Source of the DNA: JAIRLS01 sp031551455
GTDB lineage: Bacteria > Bacteroidota > Bacteroidia > Bacteroidales > UBA4181
Assembly (NCBI GenBank): GCA_031551455.1
Contig: JAVBNP010000169.1
Span: 1-30,308 of the forward strand
Direction of reading: 5' to 3'
Length of the DNA stretch: 30,308 nt
Shown: piece after piece, positions 8,788 to 17,418 of the stretch
Layout of the letters: the number at the start of each line of letters is the position of its first letter
Position numbering within the stretch: the first letter of the stretch is position 1
The notes under the pieces: generated by a model
Told to the model about the DNA's origin: nothing
Databases searched by the model: none
Seen by the model: the letters and a program-made list of their open reading frames with translations, nothing else
Program-made: the position numbers and the translations under genes

Positions 8788-10407
8788 TTATCTTCTCCAA
8801 CGCGGATCGCCGGCGTCGGTTTTTCCTCCAAACGAATTATCGATGATCGTGAAATCGGCATTGGCGGGATTACCGAATAAATCGGTAGATGTTCCCGTAT
8901 ACGGAGTCACATTCGGAATGGCATTCGACGAGGTTACGAAATCGCTTGCCTGATAAGTGTTTGTTACGGTCGGTGCACCGTTTGCCCGGATGCCTCTGGC
9001 GGTTTCCGCGGAAGACAATGTTTTTGCCAAAATCACATTCTTGATCGTAAACGTACCGGCGCTGTAAGTATTATAATCGATAAAATAACGCGTATTTCCG
9101 ATAATGTTGTAGAACGTGCAATCTTCGATTTTTACGGACTGCGACGACGATGTATTATGCAAAATGAGACTGTATCCGATTTCGTACATTGTGGAATTCG
9201 TAATCTCGATATTGTCGATAACGGTATTCGTTGCCGATGCGGTATGAATGAATGCATATGTTCCGGTACCGTTATTGTTACCGCAATCATAAGCAATACA
9301 ATTATTAAAGACTAATTTTCCGACATGAATGGTTGCAGATCCTTGCAAACGGAACGGGCTGTTGACCAAATTACGGATAATGCATTTTTCGAAAATGACC
9401 TCGTCGGTTTCGGTTGCCGCACTTTGGTTAAAAATGTAATTTTTCTTTGCACCCGTCGGATTGTTGTCTTCATATCCGGTAATATCGATGTTTTCGAACT
9501 TGATGATACCGGCATTCGCGGGAAGGGTGAAAGCAGCATTCATGCTGATAACCGGTCTTACGGCGCCTTGACCCCAGAATGTGGTATTGGCAGGCAATGT
9601 AACGGCATCGCTCGGCAAACTGTAATGCGAATCCTTCAATAACACGATGATACTGCCTTCGGGACAATCTGCCAATACGGCTGCCAAGTCGTCGTCTTTA
9701 TCGAGAATAATTACGTTATCGCCTTCCGGAAGAACCGCCAACGTGACTATTTCGCGTGATCCGCGGGGAACGTCACCGTTATAGATGGTGGCATTGTACA
9801 CCGTTTCGGGAGTTAATCCCGTGAAGGTTTTTTCGCCCGCTTCTTTTTCTTCATCCGAAATATCGAATCGCAACGGATCGCCGCCGGTGAAGGTAAACAT
9901 AAAGTGGGTAACCGCGTTGGGAACTTTCCAACTCAATACGGCCGTCGTGGCACGAACCAAGTCGAGATCCACCGGATTCAGAATTTGTTCGGTCGATGTT
10001 TTGAACGCAACGGTCGACCAATTCGATTCGGGCGTTTTTCCGTCTTTGGAAACGGCTTTAATGCGAGCGGAATATTGCGTGTTGGGTTTCAAATCGGCGC
10101 TCAAAGCATATCGAATCGAGCTTCCTCCATCGATTTTTTCGGTTTGGATGTCCACCAAATTCAAGATGATGTTTTTGAATTCCAAATTATCTTCACTGAC
10201 GTCCAGATTGTACGAGACGTTTTCGTAGGTATTGTAAAACTTGAACGTTACGTCGAGACCGCTTACCGAAGCTTCCAACGAAATCGGTCGGAAGGCACGG
10301 TTGGCGCTTTCGTCGATAACCCAATCGTTGGTGTCTTTGCAGGCCGTCAACAAGCATCCGATGACGAATGCGGGGAGCAATATGCGGTGGATGAATTTTG
10401 TTTTCAT
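8788..10407 (-). CDS. PUL surface lipoprotein with FN3-like and DUF4957/DUF5123-type beta-helix regions
   Basis: 539 residues. The signal ends in LTAC, with the lipid cysteine at 23. Residues ~40-135 and ~140-230 have the pattern of fibronectin type III repeats (for example LKPNTQYSARIKAVSKDG and LTPETVYNATIYNG). From about 240 the protein turns into short repeated beta strands typical of a parallel beta-helix (IKFENIDITG, VIFEKCIIRN, LVFNNCIAYD, VKIEDCTFYN) and ends in DPRWRR. This layout and ending are what I know from DUF4957/DUF5123 proteins that follow SusD in Bacteroidota pectin loci. No catalytic set is visible, so binding or presenting pectin at the cell surface is the best guess. It follows susD with a 78-nt gap, in the position where surface glycan-binding proteins are encoded. 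Confidence 0.8.
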   Translation of the reverse strand: MKTKFIHRILLPAFVIGCLLTACKDTNDWVIDESANRAFRPISLEASVSGLDVTFKFYNTYENVSYNLDVSEDNLEFKNIILNLVDIQTEKIDGGSSIRYALSADLKPNTQYSARIKAVSKDGKTPESNWSTVAFKTSTEQILNPVDLDLVRATTAVLSWKVPNAVTHFMFTFTGGDPLRFDISDEEKEAGEKTFTGLTPETVYNATIYNGDVPRGSREIVTLAVLPEGDNVIILDKDDDLAAVLADCPEGSIIVLLKDSHYSLPSDAVTLPANTTFWGQGAVRPVISMNAAFTLPANAGIIKFENIDITGYEDNNPTGAKKNYIFNQSAATETDEVIFEKCIIRNLVNSPFRLQGSATIHVGKLVFNNCIAYDCGNNNGTGTYAFIHTASATNTVIDNIEITNSTMYEIGYSLILHNTSSSQSVKIEDCTFYNIIGNTRYFIDYNTYSAGTFTIKNVILAKTLSSAETARGIRANGAPTVTNTYQASDFVTSSNAIPNVTPYTGTSTDLFGNPANADFTIIDNSFGGKTDAGDPRWRR

Positions 10408-10485
10408 TCGAATATATTTTTATATGTTAACTTAAAATGCGGGCGCATGTTCAACATACGCATTTCATGTTTTCGGTTTTATCGG

Positions 10486-12375
10486 TTAAAAGCCGTACGA
10501 ATTCTTCAATGTTCCGTTGGCGTCGTTAACGGTATTAACGTTGAACGGATATAAATGGCGGTTGTCGCAGGTTCCGTTAACTTCTTTTTTCAATCCGGAA
10601 CTGAACAGCTTAACTCTTTCGGTGTACGATACTTTATCTTCGTCCTTCATACCCCAAAGCCAATTGATTTGCTCGTAACCGCTTATTTTGTCGGTTCCGC
10701 GATCTTCATAGAAATTGTAAGACGATTTGTCGATGATTTCATTGTTGCTTTCATACTTATAATATACATACGAAGGAATAAAATCGTAGGTCTTATCGAA
10801 AATGGTCACCGGAAAATCTTTATTGAACATTTTATTGAAAGCGGTGCGTTGATCTTCAATTTTGCTCATCAGCAAATTCCAACGAATCAAGTCGTATTTG
10901 CGGAGACCTTCGCCGCCGAATTCCCAAGCGCGTTCGTTGACGATGGCGTTGAAGAATGCATCTTCGGTGCTCAAACCATCCACGTAAGCATCTACCTTTG
11001 CCGATCGGCTGATGTCGGAGAAAGCACGGTTGCGGACTTGTTTCAATGCTTTTTTCGCTTCGTCGGTCGGACCGCCGTTCAAGGCATTTTCCGTTTCGGC
11101 AAACATCAATAATACGTCTGAATAACGCATGATGGACCAATTGATACCGTAACCGAATTTGGCTTTCGCTTCTTTGTTCAAAGCGCTGAATTGGTTGCTC
11201 ATCCAACGTTGATCCCATTTACCGATGTTGAAATCCAACGTATTCTTTTTGGCGATTTCTTTAATGGTACCCGAACCGTCGCCGTATTGATAATAAGCGA
11301 CGGAAATGTCTTTCCGCAAGTCGGATTTATCGAACGAATAATAGTAATACAAACTTGTGTTGACCACGTTGGCATTGTTGCCGTAACCGTACTTGGTGTT
11401 GGAGTAAAAACGAACGCCGATCGAATAACCGACTTCTCCGCTGCGCGATAACCCGAGTGCGGCTTCGAACAGATTTTCACGATAAGTGTCGTCCAATTCG
11501 AGGTTGCACATTTTTTTCCAAATGTCGACATACGAATCATTCAGTTTATGAACGTCGGATACCATGATATCGTGGCATTCTTCGTTGGCAATTTTATAAT
11601 ATTTTTGCCAATCGGACCCTCTTTCGGTGGGAAAGCCGGATTTGTTGCGCAGGGAATAACCGCCTCTGGCCAAAGCAATACGGGCAGTCAATCCTTTAAC
11701 GAACCCTTTGGTGATTCTTTCGACACTGTTGTAGCCGCCCGATCCGACCCAAGGAAGATAACCTTCGGCCGTTTTCAAATCCGTGATGAGTTGTTCCATG
11801 ATATCGTCGCGATCCGTCGGAGCAATATATACGTTGGATAAATCCGCTTTCGTTGATTCGGTTTTGAACGGAATATCGCCCCAATTTCTGACCAATTCGA
11901 AATAGGCCAATGAACGCAACGCCAATGCTTCACCGCAAACAGCATACATTTTTTTGATGGCGTCGTTGTCTCCGCCTTGAAGAACGGGACTTCCCAACGT
12001 TCCTTCGATCACCAAATTACAGCGTTCGATCAATTTATACAACGTGGTCCATTCGCGCGCCAAAGTCGTGTTGCCCGAATTGCCCATGTAATTCGACAAT
12101 CCGCGGTTACTTGAGTTATTATATGAACCGGCGTCGGCGCCGACGAATTCGATATCGGAATTAGTGACGTAATTCAGGTTCAATCGAGCCGAATAAATAT
12201 AATCCTGCGTCAACAAAGCGTAGCATCCCATGACGGCAAAATCGGCATAAGAAGGTGTGGAATACACCACGTCCGAAGTATACTCCGACGGGGAGGAAGT
12301 ATCCAGAAATTTGTCGCACGAAACGGCGAAGAAAGCCGATGCAAGGGCGAGCGAGTATATGATAATTTTTTTCAT
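10486..12375 (-). CDS. susD: SusD/RagB-family outer-membrane glycan-binding lipoprotein
   Basis: 629 residues. The signal MKKIIIYSLALASAFFAVSC gives the lipid cysteine at 20, followed by DKFLDTSSPSEYTSDVVYST, the usual SusD N-terminus. Also typical are ERCNLVIEG near 115, RSLAYFELVRNWGDIPF near 173, MRYSDVLLMFAETENALNGG, and FGGEGLRKYDLIRWN near the C-terminus. SusD-like proteins form the lid on the SusC barrel and capture oligosaccharides. The gene starts 12 nt after the susC stop, so the two are co-transcribed. The pectin context points to galacturonan or rhamnogalacturonan oligomers as ligand; this is inference from neighbours. Confidence 0.95.
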   Translation of the reverse strand: MKKIIIYSLALASAFFAVSCDKFLDTSSPSEYTSDVVYSTPSYADFAVMGCYALLTQDYIYSARLNLNYVTNSDIEFVGADAGSYNNSSNRGLSNYMGNSGNTTLAREWTTLYKLIERCNLVIEGTLGSPVLQGGDNDAIKKMYAVCGEALALRSLAYFELVRNWGDIPFKTESTKADLSNVYIAPTDRDDIMEQLITDLKTAEGYLPWVGSGGYNSVERITKGFVKGLTARIALARGGYSLRNKSGFPTERGSDWQKYYKIANEECHDIMVSDVHKLNDSYVDIWKKMCNLELDDTYRENLFEAALGLSRSGEVGYSIGVRFYSNTKYGYGNNANVVNTSLYYYYSFDKSDLRKDISVAYYQYGDGSGTIKEIAKKNTLDFNIGKWDQRWMSNQFSALNKEAKAKFGYGINWSIMRYSDVLLMFAETENALNGGPTDEAKKALKQVRNRAFSDISRSAKVDAYVDGLSTEDAFFNAIVNERAWEFGGEGLRKYDLIRWNLLMSKIEDQRTAFNKMFNKDFPVTIFDKTYDFIPSYVYYKYESNNEIIDKSSYNFYEDRGTDKISGYEQINWLWGMKDEDKVSYTERVKLFSSGLKKEVNGTCDNRHLYPFNVNTVNDANGTLKNSYGF

Positions 12376-12387
12376 GTCCGTGATCGA

Positions 12388-15300
12388 TTAAAAAGTTAAA
12401 TTAATGCCTCCGATAAACGAACGGCTTTTGGGATAAGCGGAATAATCCACGTTCGGCGTTAAGGGCGTTGCCCGTCTCGTATCCACTTCGGGATCGAAAC
12501 CGGAATAATTCGTCCAAGTTGCCAAATTATATCCCGTTGCATAAACACGTAAGGATTTGATACCGAATTTTCCCGTGAAATTCGAAGGAAGCGTGTATCC
12601 GATGGTGAGCGTGTTCAACCGCAAAAACGAAGCGTCTTCGATGGCCCACGAATGAAGCGGAGTGGTGGTCATGATCGGATGCCAAATCGATGCGTTTTGG
12701 TTGATTTGTTGCAAACGTTCGGGATTGGCATTTTTACCGTAAAAAACGTTCAATCCGGTTGCGGGATCAATGGTGGTGAATCGCCCGTTGGCCAAACTCA
12801 TCACGTCGGAAAGGTTTTGGTATTTACGCGACAGCAGATACGTCGTGTAATCCAACTTATTGGCATTATATACTTTGTTGCCGTACGACCAGTTGAAAAA
12901 GGCCGAAAAATCGAAGTTTTTGTATCGTGCTGCCAACGAAAAACCTCCCGTATGCACCGGGTTGGCATTTCCGATAATGGTTTTATCGCTTTCGTCCACC
13001 ACATTGTTTCCGTTATCGGCCGTTTTTTTGAATTTCAACGCTCCGGGACCGAAATAGTTATCGGCCGAAGTAATGGCGCTGTTATCCGCCACACCCGGTT
13101 TTAACGTCCATTTTTGAGCATCGGTGTCAAACGTGAAATCGTTAAAAGAATACATACCGTCGGTCACGTAACCATACATTTGCCCAACGGGTTTACCTTC
13201 CATGATGATATAATCCGCCGTCGGTTCCGCCGTTCCGTTCCATCCGGACGAATACGTTTTGAAATTTTTGTCACCGTTGCGGAATTTATCCACTTTGTTT
13301 TTGTTGAACCCGATATTGAAAGAAGCCGAAAGAGAAAAATCCTTTTTGTCGATGATGAATCCTTCCACTGTTACTTCGACACCCTTGTTGGATGTTTGGC
13401 CGATGTTTTGATATTGGTCCACGTAGCCCGAAGCGGTGGCCAACGGTGCGGCAACCAACAAATCTTTGGTGGTATTCCAATACAAATCGACGGTTCCCGT
13501 CAAGCGCGATTTGAAAAATCCAAAGTCGGCTCCGACATTGCGGGTGAGCGTTGTTTCCCATTTTAAGTCGGGATTATATAAGGTATTACTCGGAATCAGA
13601 TTGCTCGATTCGTGTTCGTCAATGAAATACGGTTTGTTTTCATCGTCGGTGGTGTAGGTGAATCGCCATAATCCGTCGGTGATTCGATTATTGCCGGCAG
13701 TACCCAGGCTGGTGCGTACTTTCAACATCGACAACCAACTTTTGGTTGAAGACATAAAACCTTCTTCGGACATTCTCCATGCCAAAGCAACGGAAGGAAA
13801 GTAACCCCATTGGTTACCTTGGGCGAATTTGCTTGAACCGTCGGCACGGAACGTAACGGTGGCCAAATATTTATCCAAACCGGAGTAAGTAATACGTCCG
13901 AAGAAAGACGACAACCGATTATCGGCGGCAATTTTGGTAATGGTCGGAATCGGAGTTCCCAAGTTGAACATTGCCAAAACATCGTTTGCTTTCATGTCGG
14001 CCGGGAAAAAACGTGATTCGTTGGTGATGGTTTTACCGCCCATGGAAGAAATTTCTTCCCCCAATAAAACATTCAAGTCATGTCCCTTAATGAAATTTCG
14101 TTTGTCGTAGGTCAAGGTATTGGTAACCTGCCACGAATAAGCGCTTCCGGTTTGCAGACGTGCCAACGGTTGTCCCGCATAATTTTTGGCTTGCGAAGTG
14201 GCTGGACCCCAAACATCGTCCGTCCGATTTCTGTCGAAAGAATAACCGAATTCGGAACGGAATTTGAAATTGGAAAGAAATTTCCAATTAAATGCGGCGT
14301 TATACGTCGTCGATAACCGTTCCTGCCGTTTGTATTCGTCATTGATTACTTCCACGGGATTGAAAAGAAGCGAAGCCGATTCGGGACTGTTCAATTGTTC
14401 ATCCTCGTTGGTCGAAGAGCTGAATCCCATGAGACTTTTCACCGGAGCGTATTTTACCGCGTTGCGCAAACGGGTGCTCGAACCCGAACCTTGGTTCATT
14501 TGCGGACCGTCGATGGTTGTGTACGCCATACGGGTGGTAAAGTCGATGCCGATATTTTCGGTGATGTCCGAATTTAATTTGAAGTTAATGTTATCCCGTT
14601 TGTATCCCGAATTGATCATAACGCTGGCTTCGTCGGTATGGGTCAACGAGAGACTATATCTCAGTTGTTTGTTTCCTCCGCTGATGCTTAAATTGTAGTT
14701 TTGTTGGAAAGCTGTTTTACCGAACACTTCATCTTGCCAGTTTGTTCCTTCTTTGGATTTATAAATGTCCAAATCGTTGTATGAGCCGTAATAGCGTTGA
14801 AAGGTATTACTTTGGTCCAATTCGTACTGATAAAGCACGTATTCGTACGGACTTAAAACGCCGAGCGTTTTCGTGGCCTTCCGTGCGCCCCAGTATGCAT
14901 TGAACCCGACGTTTACGCGTCCTTCTTTACCGCTTTTCGTGGTAACGACAATAACGCCGTTGGCGCCGCGCGCACCGTAAATGGCTGTCGACGATGCATC
15001 TTTCAATACCGTGAGACTTTCGATATCGGTGGGAGGAATGTTATTGATACTGCTTACCGGAAAACCGTCCACTATATATAATGGTGAATTATCCTGAGTA
15101 ATGGATCCTCCTCCGCGAACACGGATTTTTATGTCGGCGTCGGGCGAACCTTCGGTGGTGGTTACCTGTACCCCCGCCATTTTACCCGTTATGGCTTCAG
15201 CCGCCGAATTAACGGGAATACTTTTCAGTGTTTTCTCGCTGACGGATGAAACCGAGCCGGTAAGGTCGCTCTTTCTTGCGGTTCCGTAGCCGATAACGAC

Positions 15301-15645
15301 AACTTCGTCAAATTCAGTCGATTCGTCTTCCATTACCACATCAATAACGCTTCCGGTAATGGGCACCTCTTGAGTTTTCATTCCGACAAACGATACGACT
15401 AATGTCTGCGCTCCGTCGGGGAGGTTTAGCGAATAGTTTCCGTCCGGATCGGTAGCGGTCCCGACGTATGTGCCTTTTACCGAAATGGAAGCGCCTATAA
15501 CGGCTTCGCCATCGGTATCAGTAATCTTCCCTCGTACTGTCTTCGTTTGCGCAAGCAGCAGCGCGCAATTGAGGAGGGTCATAATCGTCAGAAGCAAAAT
15601 TCGCTTTGAGATTACTTTCGTTTTCAATCGTGTTTTTTCCATCAT
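12388..15645 (-). CDS. susC: SusC/RagA-family TonB-dependent outer-membrane transporter
   Basis: 1085 residues. There is a signal peptide (~1-32, ending LLLAQ), then a carboxypeptidase regulatory-like domain (VRGKITDTDGEAVIGASISVKG, ~37-115). A TonB-box-like DEVVVIGYG follows near 113-122. The plug carries the hallmark SusC segments (YIVDGFPV and DIESLTVLKDASSTAIYGARGANGVIVVTTKSG), followed by a long beta-barrel ending in SFIGGINLTF with a terminal Phe. It imports oligosaccharides captured by the SusD partner, using energy from TonB-ExbBD. It is the first gene of the outer-membrane unit, with its own promoter about 75 nt upstream. There is no sign of truncation; length is within the normal range. 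Confidence 0.96.
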   Translation of the reverse strand: MMEKTRLKTKVISKRILLLTIMTLLNCALLLAQTKTVRGKITDTDGEAVIGASISVKGTYVGTATDPDGNYSLNLPDGAQTLVVSFVGMKTQEVPITGSVIDVVMEDESTEFDEVVVIGYGTARKSDLTGSVSSVSEKTLKSIPVNSAAEAITGKMAGVQVTTTEGSPDADIKIRVRGGGSITQDNSPLYIVDGFPVSSINNIPPTDIESLTVLKDASSTAIYGARGANGVIVVTTKSGKEGRVNVGFNAYWGARKATKTLGVLSPYEYVLYQYELDQSNTFQRYYGSYNDLDIYKSKEGTNWQDEVFGKTAFQQNYNLSISGGNKQLRYSLSLTHTDEASVMINSGYKRDNINFKLNSDITENIGIDFTTRMAYTTIDGPQMNQGSGSSTRLRNAVKYAPVKSLMGFSSSTNEDEQLNSPESASLLFNPVEVINDEYKRQERLSTTYNAAFNWKFLSNFKFRSEFGYSFDRNRTDDVWGPATSQAKNYAGQPLARLQTGSAYSWQVTNTLTYDKRNFIKGHDLNVLLGEEISSMGGKTITNESRFFPADMKANDVLAMFNLGTPIPTITKIAADNRLSSFFGRITYSGLDKYLATVTFRADGSSKFAQGNQWGYFPSVALAWRMSEEGFMSSTKSWLSMLKVRTSLGTAGNNRITDGLWRFTYTTDDENKPYFIDEHESSNLIPSNTLYNPDLKWETTLTRNVGADFGFFKSRLTGTVDLYWNTTKDLLVAAPLATASGYVDQYQNIGQTSNKGVEVTVEGFIIDKKDFSLSASFNIGFNKNKVDKFRNGDKNFKTYSSGWNGTAEPTADYIIMEGKPVGQMYGYVTDGMYSFNDFTFDTDAQKWTLKPGVADNSAITSADNYFGPGALKFKKTADNGNNVVDESDKTIIGNANPVHTGGFSLAARYKNFDFSAFFNWSYGNKVYNANKLDYTTYLLSRKYQNLSDVMSLANGRFTTIDPATGLNVFYGKNANPERLQQINQNASIWHPIMTTTPLHSWAIEDASFLRLNTLTIGYTLPSNFTGKFGIKSLRVYATGYNLATWTNYSGFDPEVDTRRATPLTPNVDYSAYPKSRSFIGGINLTF

Positions 15646-15720
15646 GATTTTTTTGAAAATAAAGTTTTAATGACTCATGAAATTTTCGGTCGTCGACCCG
15701 TCTTCGGCCGGTACCGTGTG

Positions 15721-15749
15721 CAAATGTAGTATGACCGAGAACGAAACAA
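15721..15749 (-). promoter_or_regulatory. Promoter of the susC operon
   Basis: On the minus strand TACATTTG (15728-15721) matches TAnnTTTG exactly. TTG (15749-15747) lies 18 nt upstream as the -33 box. Transcription would begin roughly 70 nt before the susC ATG. The -33 element touches the end of the inverted repeat at 15748-15793. Confidence 0.65.
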
Positions 15750-15793
15750 GGATGACGGAATTCCCATTTAAGGTGGGCATTCGTATCATCCTT
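15748..15793. repeat. 46-bp imperfect inverted repeat between uxaA and susC
   Basis: The outer arms AAGGATGA / TCATCCTT (8 bp, perfect) are followed by inner arms GAAT / ATTC and CCCA / TGGG with small bulges, and a 7-nt loop. It sits 24 nt after the uxaA stop and abuts the susC -33 box. It could be the terminator of the uronate operon, although the T run after it is poor (TTGTTTCGTT), or a regulator-binding site for susC. Confidence 0.6.
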
Positions 15794-15817
15794 GAACGAC
15801 ATTGTATTTTGGTACGT

Positions 15818-17305
15818 TTACAACGTCACGCCGCTCTTGAAAATGGCGATTTCTTTAAATCCGGTTATTTCATGTTTCAGTTTTTCGCCGTCGGCTGTCC
15901 GAATAACAAAATCGATGAATCGTTTCGTCAGATCGTCGGGATTTTCTTCTTCGAGTACGGTTCCGGCATTGAAATCGATCCAGTTTTTTTTGAACTCGTA
16001 CAGTTTGGTATTGGTGGAAATCTTCATGGTAGGTACGAAACTTCCGAACGGTGTTCCGCGACCGGTGGTAAACAACACCATTTGACAACCCGAAAGCGCC
16101 AAAGAAGAGGCAGCCACGAGATCGTTCCCCGGGGCGTTCAGCAGGTTCAGCCCTTTGGTTTTTATCGGTTGCGTGTAATCCAACACATCAACAACTTCGG
16201 CCGATCCGCCTTTTTGCGTGCATCCCAGCGATTTATCTTCCAACGTGGTGATTCCTCCCGCTTTATTGCCGGGTGAGGGATTTTCGTAGATCGGTTGGTC
16301 GTATTTGCGAAAATAATGCTTGAAATTATTGATGAGCTCAACCGTATGTTCGAATACTTCTTCGTTTTTCGCCCGATCCATCAAGATTGTTTCGGCGCCG
16401 AACATTTCGGGAACTTCCGTCAAAACGGTGGTCCCGCCTTGTGCAATCAGCCAATCGGAAAAACGACCGACGAGCGGATTGGCCGTGATGCCCGAAAATC
16501 CGTCGCTTCCGCCGCATTTCAATCCGATTTTGAGCGACGAAAGCGGCATTTCTTCGCGACGATCGGTACGCATTCGTTCCGCCAATTCTTTCATCAGACG
16601 AAATCCGGTTTCGATTTCGTCTCCCACCTCTTGAGCAATCAGAAAACGAACGCGGGTTTCGTCCCAATCGCCCATGACTTTTTTGAGGTCGGCCATTTGA
16701 TTATTTTCGCAACCCAACCCGAATACCAGCACGCCGCCCGCATTGGGATTTTTGGCTAAAGCGGCCAACGCTTTTTGCGTATTGGAGTGATCGTCGCCCA
16801 ACTGCGAACATCCGTAGTTGTGCGTATACACGCGAATATCGTCAATGTGTCCGATGCCCGGTTCCTTTTTCATCCGATCGATCACGGCCTGCGCTTGCCC
16901 GTTGACGCAACCCACCGTGGGAACGATCCAAAGCTCGTTCCGAATTCCAGCTTCGCCGTTGTATCTCTTGTAAGCTTTTATGGTTAAATCGCTTTTCGGG
17001 ATATTCAATTTCGGGTGCGTCGGTCGATATTCGTATTTCAAATCGTCGTGCAGATTGGTTTTGATGTTATGCACATGCACGTGTTCTCCGGTGCGAATGT
17101 CGCGGGTGGCGTGCCCGATGGGATAACCGTATTTGATGACGTTTTCGCCGTTGCGGATCTCTTTTACGGCAAATTTGTGCCCCACGGGTATCGCTTCCCG
17201 AATAACGACCGGCAAGCCGTCGATATCGAAACGTTGTCCTTCGGTCAACGCTTCCAACGCCACACAAACATTATCCGCCGGGTTAATTTTTAAATATTGG
17301 CTCAT
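15818..17305 (-). CDS. uxaA: Altronate dehydratase
   Basis: 495 residues, the full length of UxaA. Residues 1-~95 form the SAF-type N-terminal domain (LPVVIREAIPVGHKFAVKEI, GHATRDIRTGEHVHVHN). Residues ~105-495 form the GD_AH catalytic domain (GIRNELWIVPTVGCVNG, THNYGCSQLGDDH, GLGCENNQM, LKCGGSDGFSGITANPLVG, GTPFGSFVPTMKISTN). It dehydrates D-altronate to 2-keto-3-deoxygluconate in the cytoplasm using a divalent metal; conserved Cys and His residues of the metal site are present. It is the last gene of the uronate cluster and follows uxaB after a 113-nt spacer with two hairpins. Galactarate dehydratase shares this fold, but presence beside uxaB and uxaC makes altronate the likely substrate. 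Confidence 0.95.
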   Translation of the reverse strand: MSQYLKINPADNVCVALEALTEGQRFDIDGLPVVIREAIPVGHKFAVKEIRNGENVIKYGYPIGHATRDIRTGEHVHVHNIKTNLHDDLKYEYRPTHPKLNIPKSDLTIKAYKRYNGEAGIRNELWIVPTVGCVNGQAQAVIDRMKKEPGIGHIDDIRVYTHNYGCSQLGDDHSNTQKALAALAKNPNAGGVLVFGLGCENNQMADLKKVMGDWDETRVRFLIAQEVGDEIETGFRLMKELAERMRTDRREEMPLSSLKIGLKCGGSDGFSGITANPLVGRFSDWLIAQGGTTVLTEVPEMFGAETILMDRAKNEEVFEHTVELINNFKHYFRKYDQPIYENPSPGNKAGGITTLEDKSLGCTQKGGSAEVVDVLDYTQPIKTKGLNLLNAPGNDLVAASSLALSGCQMVLFTTGRGTPFGSFVPTMKISTNTKLYEFKKNWIDFNAGTVLEEENPDDLTKRFIDFVIRTADGEKLKHEITGFKEIAIFKSGVTL

Positions 17306-17331
17306 TTGTTTATTTTTATCTTACTCATATC

Positions 17332-17407
17332 GACCCTGTCAGGTTCTATGAACCCTGACAGGTCATTAGTACGGCGACCTGACAGGGTCGGTAGACCTGT
17401 TAGGGTC
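17332..17407. repeat. Two adjacent intergenic hairpins (GACCTGNCAGGGTC family) between uxaB and uxaA
   Basis: The first hairpin, 17332-17364, pairs GACCCTGTCAGGTTC with GAACCCTGACAGGTC around TAT, with small internal bulges. The second, 17376-17407, joins GACCTGACAGGGTC and GACCTGTTAGGGTC by a GGTA loop. They belong to the same family as 19027-19058, 20169-20203 and 23042-23074. They occupy most of the spacer and contain no reading frame of interest. Confidence 0.8.
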
Positions 17408-17418
17408 AAATGAGGATA

